64,000 nucleotides of DNA. Source: Colletes latitarsis. Its lineage: Eukaryota; Arthropoda; Insecta; Hymenoptera; Colletidae. Numbering within the stretch: position 1 is the first letter of the stretch; each line of letters opens with the position of its first letter. This document shows positions 40,363 to 51,038 of the stretch, in pieces. A program made the translations under genes and the position numbers. Location: assembly GCF_051014445.1 (NCBI RefSeq), contig NW_027488366.1:22338001-22402000 (forward strand), in the 5' to 3' direction. A model generated the notes under the pieces. It did no database searches, was not told the DNA's origin, and worked only from the letters and a program-made list of their open reading frames with translations.

Positions 40363-42440
40363 CTGGGCTTTTTCTGGATTGCATCACATAGTAATGCAGT
40401 ACAACACTGAAACACTCTATTAAACCTGGTTTCGATCAATATTATTGAGGATAACGCATGTTAGGTCTAGGTTAGGCCTGGGATTTTCACTCATCAGACT
40501 CATACTTTCGCATTCTTCACATACTTTTTGAACGGATCCTGGGTTTTTTCTGGTTTGGATCACGTAGTAATGTGGGACCACACTGAAACAATCAATTAAA
40601 CCTGGTATTGATAAATATTTTAGAGGATAACGCATGTTAGGTCTGGGATAGGTCAGGGATTTGCCCTCATCAGACTCATACTTTCGCACACTTCACATAC
40701 TCGTTGAACAGATCCTGGGTTATTTTCTGGTTTGGATCACATAGTAATGTGGTACCACACTGAAACAGTCGATTAAACCAGTTTTCGATCAATATTTTTG
40801 AGGATAACGCATGTTAGGTCTAGGTTAGGCCGGGGTTTTTCACTCATCAGACTCATACTTTCGCATTCTTCACATACTTGTTGAACGGATCCTGGGTTTT
40901 TACTGGTTTGGATCACGTAGCAATGTGGTACCACACTGAAACAGTCGATTAAACCTGGTTTCGATCAATATTTTAGAGGATAACGCAAGTTAGGTCTGGG
41001 ATAGGTCTGGGATTCGCCCTCATCAGGCTCATACTTTCGCGTTTTTCACATACTTGTTGACCTGATCCTGGGTTCTTTCTGGTTTGGATCACGTAGTAAT
41101 GTGGTATCACACTGAAACAGTCAATTAAACCTGGTTTTGATGAATATTTTAGAGAATAATTCATGTTAGGTCTAGGTTAGGTCTGGGATTTGCTCTCATC
41201 AGGCTCATTCTTTCGCATATTTCTCATACTAGATGGCTAGTTCCTGGGCTTTTTCTGGATTGCATCACATAGTAATGCAGTACAACACTGAAACACTCTA
41301 TTAAACCTGGTTTCGATCAATATTTTTGAGGATAACGCATGTTAGGTCTAGGTTAGGCCGGGGTTTTTCACTCATCAGACTCATACTTTCGCATTCTTCA
41401 CATACTTGTTGAACGGATCCTGGGTTTTTACTGGTTTGGATCACGTAGCAATGTGGTACCACACTGAAACAGTCGATTAAACCTGGTTTCGATCAATATT
41501 TTAGAGGATAACGCAAGTTAGGTCTGGGATAGGTCTGGGATTCGCCCTCATCAGGCTCATACTTTCGCGTTTTTCACATACTTGTTGACCTGATCCTGGG
41601 TTCTTTCTGGTTTGGATCACGTAGTAATGTGGTATCACACTGAAACAGTCAATTAAACCTGGTTTTGATGAATATTTTAGAGAATAATTCATGTTAGGTC
41701 TAGGTTAGGTCTGGGATTTGCTCTCATCAGGCTCATTCTTTCGCATATTTCTCATACTAGATGGCTAGTTCCTGGGCTTTTTCTGGATTGCATCACATAG
41801 TAATGCAGTACAACACTGAAACACTCTATTAAACCTGGTTTCGATCAATATTATTGAGGATAACGCATGTTAGGTCTAGGTTAGGCCTGGGATTTTCACT
41901 CATCAGACTCATACTTTCGCATTCTTCACATACTTTTTGAACGGATCCTGGGTTTTTTCTGGTTTGGATCACGTAGTAATGTGGGACCACACTGAAACAA
42001 TCAATTAAACCTGGTATTGATAAATATTTTAGAGGATAACGCATGTTAGGTCTGGGATAGGTCAGGGATTTGCCCTCATCAGACTCATACTTTCGCACAC
42101 TTCACATACTCGTTGAACAGATCCTGGGTTATTTTCTGGTTTGGATCACATAGTAATGTGGTACCACACTGAAACAGTCGATTAAACCAGTTTTCGATCA
42201 ATATTTTTGAGGATAACGCATGTTAGGTCTAGGTTAGGCCGGGGTTTTTCACTCATCAGACTCATACTTTCGCATTCTTCACATACTTGTTGAACGGATC
42301 CTGGGTTTTTACTGGTTTGGATCACGTAGCAATGTGGTACCACACTGAAACAGTCGATTAAACCTGGTTTCGATCAATATTTTAGAGGATAACGCAAGTT
42401 AGGTCTGGGATAGGTCTGGGATTTGCCCTCATTAGGCTCA
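40200..42440 (+). repeat. Local expansion: nested 528-bp and 1,409-bp duplications
   Basis: Positions ~40200-41030 recur at ~41609-42439 (offset 1,409 bp, 8 monomers). Within that, ~40880-41330 recurs at offset 528 bp (3 monomers). This extra material is why the second ~6-kb unit is longer than the first. The nesting shows at least two sequential unequal exchanges at one place. Confidence 0.82.
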
Positions 42441-42443
42441 TAC

Positions 42444-43883
42444 TTTCGCGTTTTTCACATACTTGTTGCACAGGTCCTGTTTTTTTCTGGTTTGGATCAC
42501 GTAGTAAAGTGGTACCACACTGAAACAGTCCATTAAACCTGGTTTGGATCAATATTTTAGAGGACAACGCATGTTAGGTCTAGCTTAGCCCTGGGAATTT
42601 CACTCATCAGACTCATACTTTAGCATTCTTCACATACTTGTTGAACAGATACAGGGTTTTTTATGGATTGGTTCACGTAGTAATGTGGTACCACACTGAA
42701 ACATTCAATTAAACCTGGTCTTGATAAATATTTTAGAGGATAACGCATGTTAGGTTTGGGTTAGGTCTAGGATTTGTCTTCATCAGGCTCATACATTCGC
42801 ATATTTCTCATACTTCATGGCTAGATCCTGGGCTGTTTCTGGATTGTATCACGTAGTAATGTGGTACCACGCTGAAACAGTCAATTAAACCTGGTTTCGA
42901 TCAATATTTTAGAGGATAACGCAAGTTAGGTCTGGGATAGGTCTGGGATTCGCCCTCATCAGGCTCATACTTTCGCGTTTTTCACATACTTGTTGACCTG
43001 ATCCTGGGTTCTTTCTGGTTTGGATCACGTAGTAATGTGGTACCACACTGAAACAGTCGATTAAACCCGGTTTCGATCAATATTTTAGAGGATAACGCAA
43101 GTTAAGTCTGGGATAGGTCTGGGATTTGCTCTCATCAGGCTCATTCTTTCGCATATTTCTCATACTTGATGGCTAGATCCTGGGCTTTTTCTGGATTGCA
43201 TCACGTAGTAATGAAGTACAACACTGAAACAGTCAATTAAACCTGGTTTGCATCAATATCTTAGAGGACAACGCAAGTTAGGTCTGGGATAGGTCTGGGA
43301 TTTGCCCTCATCAGGGTCATACTTTCGCAGTTCTAACATACATGTTGACCTGATCGAGTGTTTTTTCTGCTTTGGATCACGTAGTAAAGTGGTACCACAC
43401 TGAAACAGTCCATTAAACCTGGTTTGGATCAATATTTTTGAGGATAACGCATGTTAGGTCTAGGTTAGGCCTGGGATTTTCACGCATCAGACTCATACTT
43501 TCGCATTCTTCACATACTTGTTGAACGGATCCTGGGTTTTTTCTGGTTTGGTTCACGTAATAATGTGGGACCACACCGTAACAATCAATTAAACCTGGTT
43601 TCGATCAATATTTTAGAGGATAACGCAAGTTTGGTCTGGGATAGGTCTGGGCTTTGCCCTCATCAGGCTCATACTTTCGCGTCTTTCACATACTTGTTGA
43701 GCAGATCCTGGGTTTTTTCTGGTTTGGATCACGTAGTAATGTGGTATCACACTGAAACAGTCAATTAAACCTGGTTTTGATGAATATTTTAGAGAATAAT
43801 TCATGTTAGGTCTAGGTTAGGTCTGGGATTTGCTCTCATCAGGCTCATTCTTTCGCATATTTCTCATACTAGATGGCTAGTTC
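42444..43883 (+). repeat. 1.4-kb recurrent segment, copy 4 of 4
   Basis: Sister of copy 2 at offset 6,864 bp, with the same CACGTAATAATG and TCTAGCTTAGCCC changes. Confidence 0.85.
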
Positions 43884-45689
43884 CTGGGCTTTTTCTGGAT
43901 TGCATCACGTAGTAATGAAGTACAACACTGAAACAGTCAATTAAACCTGGTTTCCATCAATATCTTAGAGGACAACGCAAGTTAAGTCTGGGATAGGTCT
44001 GGGCTTTGCCCTCATCAGGCTCATACTTTCGCGTCTTTCACATACTTGTTGAGCAGATCCTGGGTTTTTTCTGGTTTGGGTCACGTAGTAATGTGGGACC
44101 ACACTGAAACAATCAATTAAACCTGGTCTTGATAAATATTTTAGAGGATAACGCATGTTAGGTCTGCGATAGGTCTGGGATTTGCCCTCATCAGACTCAT
44201 ACTTTCGCGTCTTTCACATACTTGTTGAGCAGATCCTGGGTTTTTTCTGGTGTGAATCACGTAGTAATGTGGTACCACACTGAAACAATCAATTAAACCT
44301 GATCTTGATAAATATTTTAGAGGATAACGCATGTTAGGTCTGGGTTAGGTCTAGGATTTGCCCCCATCAGGCTCATACTTTCTCATATTTCTCATACTTC
44401 ATGGCTGGATCCTGGGCTATTTCTGGATTGGATCACGTAGTAATGTAGTGCCACACTGAAACAGTCAATTAAACCTGGTTTTGATCAATATTTTAAAGGA
44501 TAACGCAAGTTAAGTCTGGGATAGGTCTGGGCTTTGCCCTCATCAGGCTCATACTTTCGCGTCTTTCACATACTTGTTGAGCAGATCCTGGGTTTTTTCT
44601 GGTTTGGGTCACGTAGTAATGTGTTACCACACTGAAACATTCAATTAAACCTGGTCTTGACAAAAATTTTAGAGGATAACGCATTTTAGGTTTGGGTTGG
44701 TCTAGGATTTGCCCTCATGAGGCTCATACTTTCGCATATTTCTCATACTTCATGGCTAGATCCTGGGCTGTTTCTGGATTGTATCACATAGTAATGTGGT
44801 ACCACGCTGAAACAGTCGATTAAACCTGGTTTCGATCAATATTTTAAAGGATAACGCAAGTTAAGTCTGGGATAGGTCTGGGATTTGACCTCATCAGACT
44901 CATACTTTCGCGTTTTTCACATACTTGTTGAACAGATCCTGGGTTTTTTCTGGTTTGGATCACGTAGTAGTGTGGTACCACACTGAAACAGTCCATTAAA
45001 CCTGTTTGCGATCAATATTTGAGAGGATAACGCATGTTAGGTCTGGGTTAGGTCTAGGATTTGCCCTCATCAGGCTCATACTTTCGCATATTTCTCATAC
45101 TTCATGGCTGGATCCTCGGCTATTTCTGGTTTGGATCACGTAGTAATGTGGGACCACACTGAAACAGTCAATTAAACCTGGTTTCGATCAATATATTAGA
45201 GAATAATTCATGTTAGGTCCAGGTTAGGTCTGGGATTTGCTCTCATCAGGCTCATTCTTTCGCATATTTCTCATACTTGATGGCTAGATCCTGGGCTTTT
45301 TCTGGATTGCATCACGTAGTAATGAAGTACAACACTGAAACAGTCAATTAAACCTGGTTTCCATCAATATCTTAGAGGACAACGCAAGTTAGGTCTGGGA
45401 TAGGTCTGGGATTTGCCCACATCAGGCTCATACTTTCGCGTTTTTCACATACTTGTTGAACAGATCCTGGGTTTTTTCTGGTTTGGATCATGTAGTAATG
45501 TGGGACCACACTGAAACAATCAATTAAACCTGGTCTTGATAAATATTTTAGAGGATAACGCATGTTAGGTCTGGGATAGGTCTGGGATTTGCCCTCATCA
45601 GACTCATACTTTCGCACACTTCACATACTCGTTGAACAGATCCTGGGTTATTTTCTGGTTTGGATCCCATAGTAATGTGGTACCACACT

Positions 45690-48600
45690 GAAACAGTCGA
45701 TTAAACCAGGTTTCGATCAATATTTTTGAAGATAACGCATGTTAGGTCTAGGTTAGGCCTGGGATTTTCACTCATCAGGCTCATACTTTCACATTCTTCT
45801 CATACTTGTTGAACGGATCCTGGGTTTTTTCTGGTTTGGATCACGTAGTAATGTGGTACCACGCTGAAACAGTCAACTAAACCTGGTTTTGATCAATATT
45901 TTAGAGAATAATTGATGTTAGGTCTAGGTTAGGTCTGGGATTTGCTCTCATCAGGCTCATTCTTTCGCATATTTCTCATACTTGATGGCTAGATCCTGGG
46001 TTTTTTCTGGATTGCATCACGTAGTAATGTGGTACCACGCTGAAACAGTCAATTAAACCTGGTTTTGATCAATATTTTAGAGAATAATTGATGTTAGGTC
46101 TAGGTTAGGTCTGGGATTTGCTCTCATCAGGCTCATTCTTTCGCATATTTCTCATATTTGATGGCTAGATCCTGGGCTTTTTCTGGATTGCATCACGTAG
46201 TAATGAAGTACAACACTGAAACAGTCAATCAAACCTGGTTTCCATCAATATTTTAGAGGACATCGCATGTTAGGTCTAGGTTAGCCCTGGGATTTTCACT
46301 GATCAGACACATACTTTCGCATTCTTCACATACTTGTTGAACGGATCCTGGGTTTTTTCTGGTTTGGTTCACGTAGTAATGTGGTACCACACTGAAACAT
46401 TCAATTAAACCTGATCTTGATAAATATTTTAGAGGATAACGCATGTTAGGTTTGGGTTAAGTCTAGGATTCGCCCTCATCAGGCCCATACTTTCGCATAT
46501 TTCTCATACTTCATGGCTAGATCCTGGGCTGTTTCTGGATTGTATCACGTAGTAATGAGGTACCACGCTGAAACAGTCAATTAAACCTGGTTTCGATCAA
46601 TATTTTAGAGGATAACGCAAGTTAGGTGTGGCATAGGTCTGGGATTCGCCCTCATCAGGCTCATACTTTCGCATTCTTCACATACTTGTTGAACGGATCC
46701 TGGGTTTTTTCTAGTTTGTATCACGTAGTAATGTGGGACCACACTGAAACAGTCAATTAAACCTGGTTTCGATCAATATATTAGAGAATAATTAATGTTA
46801 GGTCTAGTTTAGGCCTGTGATTTTCACTCATCAGACTCATACTTTCGCACTCTTCTCATACTTGTTGAACGGATCCTGGGTTTTTTCTGGTTTGGATCAC
46901 GTAGTAATGTGGTACCACACTGAAACATTGAATTAAACCTGGTCTTGATAAATATTTTAGAGGATAACGCATGTTAGGTCTGGGTTAGGTCTAGGATTTG
47001 CCCTCATCAGGCTCATACTTTCGCATATTTCTCATACTTCATGGCTGGATCCTGGGCTATTTCTGGATTGGATTACGTATTAATGTGGTACCACACTGAA
47101 ACAGTCAATTAAACCTGGTTTTGATGAATATTTTATAGAATAATTCATGTTAGGTCTAGGTTAGGCATGGGATTTGCTCTCATCAGGCTCATTCTTTCGC
47201 ATATTTCTCATACTTGATGGCTAGATCCTGGGCTTTCTCTGGATTGCATCACGTAGTAATGAAGTACAACACTGAAACAGTCAATTAAACCTGGTTTCCA
47301 TCAATATTTTAGAGCACAACGCATGTTAGGTCTAGGTTAGGCCTGGGATTTGCCCTCATCAGGGTCATACTTTCGAAGTTTTAACATACATATTGGTCTG
47401 ATCGAGGGTTTTTTCCGCTTTGGATCACGTAGTAAAGTGGTACCACACTGAAACAGTCTATTAAACCTGGTCTTGATAAATATTTTAGAGGATATCGCAT
47501 GTTAGGTCTGGGTTAGGTCTAGGATTTGCCCTCATCAGGCTCCTACTTTCGCAATTTTCTCATACTTCATGGCCGGATCCTGGGCTATTTCCGGATTGGA
47601 TCACATAGTAATGTGGTACCACACTGAAACAGTCAATTACACCTGGTTTTCATCAATATTTTAGAGGACAACGCATGTCAGGTCTAGGTTAGGTCTGGGA
47701 TTTGCTCTCATCAGGGTCATACTGTCGCAGTTTTAACTTACTTGTTGAACGGATCCTGGGTTTTTTCTGGTTTGGTTCACGTAGTAATGTGGTACCACAC
47801 TGAAACATTCAATTAAACCTGGTCTTGATAAATATTTTAGAGGATAACGCATGTTAGGTTTGGGTTAGGTCTAGGATTTGCCCACATCAGGCTCATACTT
47901 TCGCATCTTTCTTATTCTTCATGGCTAGATCCTGGGCTGTTTCTGGATTGTATCACATAGTAATGTGGTACCACGCTGAAACAGTCGATTAAACCTGGTT
48001 TCGATCAATATATTAGAGGATAACGCAAGTTAAGTCTGGGATAGGTCTGGGATTTGACCTCATCAGACTCATACTTTCGCGTTTTTCACATACTCGTTGA
48101 ACAGATCCTGGGTTATTTTCTGGTTTGGACCACATAGTAATGTGGTACCACACTGAAACAGTCGATTAAACCAGGTTTCGATCAATATTTTTGAGGATAA
48201 CGCACGTTAGGTCTAGGTTAGGCCTGGGATTTTCACTCATCAGATTCATACTTTCGCATTCTTCACATACTTGTTGAACGGATCCTGGGTTTTTTCTGGT
48301 TTGGATCACGTAGTAATGTGGGACCACACTGTAACAGTCAATTAAACCTGGTTTCGATCAATACTTTAGAGAATAATTCATGTTAGGTCTAGGTTAGGTC
48401 TGGGATTTGCTCTCATCAGGTTCATTCTTTCGCATATTTCTCATACTTGATGGCTATATCCTGGGCTTTTTCTGGATTGCATCACGTAGTAATGAAGTAC
48501 AACACTGAAACAGTCAATTAAACCTGGTTTCCATCAATATCTTAGACGACAACGCAAGTTAGGTCTGGGATAGGTCTGGGATTTGCCCTCATCAGGCTCA

Positions 48601-50100
48601 TTGTTTCGCGTTTTTCACATACTTGTTGAACAGATCCTGGGTTTTTTCTGGTTTGTATCACGTAGTAGTGTGGTACCACACTGAAACTGTCCATTAAACC
48701 TGGTTTGCATCAATATTTTAGAGGATAACGCATGTTAGGTCTAGGTTAGACCTGGGATTTTCACTCATCAGACTCATACTTTCGCATTCTTCACATACTT
48801 GTTGAACAGATCCTGGGTTTTTTCTGGTTTGTATCACGTAGTAGTGTGGTACCACACTGAAACTGTCCATTAAACCTGGTTTGCATCAATATTTTAGAGG
48901 ATAACGCATGTTAGGTCTGGGATAGGTCTGGGATTTGACCTCATCAGACTCATACTTTCGCACACTACACATACTCGTTGAACAGTTCCTGGGTTATTTT
49001 CTGGTTTGGATCACGTAGTAATGTGGTACCACACTGTAACAGTCGATTAAACCAGGTTTCGATCAATATTTTAGAGTATAACTCATGTTAGGTCTAGGTT
49101 AGGCCTGGGATTTTCATTTATCAGACTCATACTTTCGCATTCTCCACATACTTGTTGAACGGATTCTGGGTTTTTTCTGGTTTGGATCACGTAGTAATGT
49201 GGGACCACACTGAAACAGTCAATTAAACCTGGTTTGGATAAATATTTTAGAGGATAACGCATCTTAGGTCTGGGTTAGGTCTAAGATTTGCCCTCATCAG
49301 GCACACAGTTTCGCGTTTTTCACATACTTGTTGAACAGATCCTGGGTTCTTTCTGGTTTGGATCACGAAGTAGTGTGGTACCACACTGAAACAGTCCATT
49401 AAACCTGGTTTCGCTCAATATTTTAGAGGATAACGCATGTTAGGTCTAGGTTAGGTCTGGGATTTGCTCTCATCAGGCTCATTCTTTCGCATATTTCTCA
49501 TACTTGATGGCTAGATCCTGGGCTTTTTCTGGATTGCATCACGTAGTAATGTAGTACCACACTGAAACTGTCAATGAAACCTGGTTTCGATCAATATTTT
49601 AGAGGATAACGCATGTTAGGTCTCGGTTAGCCCTGGGATTTTCACTCATGAGACTCATACTTTCGCATTCTTCACATACTTGTTGAACTGATCCTGGGTT
49701 TTTTCTGGTTTGGATCACGTAGTAATGTGGTACCACACTGAAACAGTCAATTAAACCTGGTTTCGATCAATATTTTAGAGAATAATTCATGTTAGGTCTA
49801 GGTTAGGTCTGGGATTTGCTCTCATCAGGCTCATACTTTCGCACACTTCACATACTCGTTTGACAGATCCTGGGTTATTTTCTGGTTTGGATCGCATAGT
49901 AATGTGGTACCACACTGAAACAGTCGATTAAACCAGGTTTCGATCAATATTTTTGAGGATAACGCATGTTAGGTCTAGGTTAGGCCAGGGATTTTCACTC
50001 ATCAGACTCATACTTTCGCATTCTTCACATACTTGTTGAACGGATCCCGGGTTTCGTCTGGTTTGGATCACGTAGTAATGTGGGACCACACTGAAACAGT
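45690..50100 (+). repeat. 4.4-kb (25-monomer) higher-order unit, copy 1, without insertion
   Basis: Matches 50100-56826 at offset 4,403 bp up to the retrotransposon and 6,726 bp after it (4,403 plus the 2,310-bp element and 13-bp duplication). Between ~47230 and ~48060 the offset falls to 6,550 bp and then returns to 6,726, so the copies differ by a one-monomer loss and a compensating one-monomer gain. The copies otherwise differ at few bases, for example CTTAGACGAC here versus CTTAGAGGAC. Confidence 0.88.
46621..46633 (+). other. Preserved empty target site of the retrotransposon
   Basis: GTTAGGTGTGGCA runs uninterrupted into TAGGTCTGGGATTCGCC. This is the sequence on both sides of the insertion at 51024-51036 and 53347-53359 brought together. 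The variant TTAGGTGTGGC is rare in the array, which makes this the orthologous site within the duplicated unit and not just any monomer. Confidence 0.92.
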
Positions 50101-51023
50101 CGATTAAACCAGGTTTCGATCAATATTTTTGAGGATAACGCATGTTAGGTCTAGGTTAGGCCTGGGATTTTCACTCATCAGACTCATACTTTCGCATTCT
50201 TCTCATACTTGTTGAACGGATCCTGGGTTTTTTCTGGTTTGGATCTCGTAGTAATATGGTACCACGCTGAAACAGTCAATTAAACCTGGTTTTGATCAAT
50301 ATTTTAGAGAATAATTCATGTTAGGTCTAGGTTAGGTCTGGGATTTGCTCTCATCAGGCTCATTCTTTCGCATATTTCTCATACTTGATGGCTAGATCCT
50401 GGGCTTTTTCTGGATTGCATCACGTAGTAATGAAGTACAACACTGAAACAGTCAATTAAACCTGGTTTCGATCAATATTTTAGAGAATAATTCATGTTAG
50501 GTCTAGGTTAGGTCTGGGATTTGCTCTCATCAGGCTCATTCTTTCGCATATTTCTCATATTTGATGGCTAGATGCTGGGCTTTTTCTGGATTGCATCACG
50601 TAGTAATGAAGTACAACACTGAAACAGTCAATCAAACCTGGTTTCCATCAATATTTTAGAGGACATCGCATGTTAGGTCTAGGTTAGCCCTGGGATTTTC
50701 ACTCATCAGACACATACTTTCGCATTCTTCACATACTTGTTGAACGGATCCTGGGTTTTTTCTGGTTTGGTTCACGTAGTAATGTGGTACCACACTGAAA
50801 CATTCAATTAAACCTGATCTTGATAAATATTTTAGAGGATAACGCATGTTAGGTTTGGGTTAAGTCTAGGATTCGCCCTCATCAGGCCCATACTTTCGCA
50901 TATTTCTCATACTTCATGGCTAGATCCTGGGCTGTTTCTGGATTGTATCACGTAGTAATGAGGTACCACGCTGAAACAGTCAATTAAACCTGGTTTCGAT
51001 CAATATTTTAGAGGATAACGCAA

Positions 51024-51036
51024 GTTAGGTGTGGCA
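51024..51036 (+). repeat. Target-site duplication, 5' copy
   Basis: GTTAGGTGTGGCA directly before the first retrotransposon base. Two further A residues (51022-51023) also match, but in the 3' copy they cannot be told from the poly(A), so the duplication is 13 to 15 bp. Confidence 0.95.
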
Positions 51037-51038
51037 AC

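Larger units (their letters stand above)
38906..45778 (+). repeat. Higher-order unit 2 of the ~6.0/6.9-kb tandem pair
   Basis: About 39 monomers, sister of 32924-38914. It lacks the extra monomer at ~35.3 kb but has expanded internally at ~40200-42440. Long stretches look identical to unit 1 by eye (for example ~37100-38860 against ~43964-45724), so the duplication is recent. Confidence 0.85.
1..51036 (+). repeat. 176-bp satellite DNA array, left part
   Basis: Continuous head-to-tail tandem repeat of a ~176-bp monomer, about 290 copies. The spacing was checked directly: successive TTAGG starts at 37294, 37470 and 37646 are each 176 bp apart. All copies read in the same direction and I saw no inverted block. 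Fixed landmarks in each monomer, in order, are a doubled TTAGGTCTGGG-like 11-mer, a CTCATCAG box, ATACTTTCGC, GATCCTGGG followed by a T-run, ATCACGTAGTAATG, GGTACCACACTGAAAC, TTAAACCTGG, ATCAATATTTTAGAGG and ATAACGCA. Neighbouring copies differ by point changes and rare short indels. No gene is supported inside it. The many ~63-codon minus-strand open frames are the monomer read backwards, and 176 is not a multiple of 3, so they cannot continue. Likely constitutive heterochromatin; whether centromeric, pericentromeric or subtelomeric cannot be told from the sequence alone. Confidence 0.98.

Noticed and set aside
1..51036. CRISPR-like array of regular repeats
   Set aside because: The repeats are contiguous 176-bp units with no unique spacers, and the context is eukaryotic.
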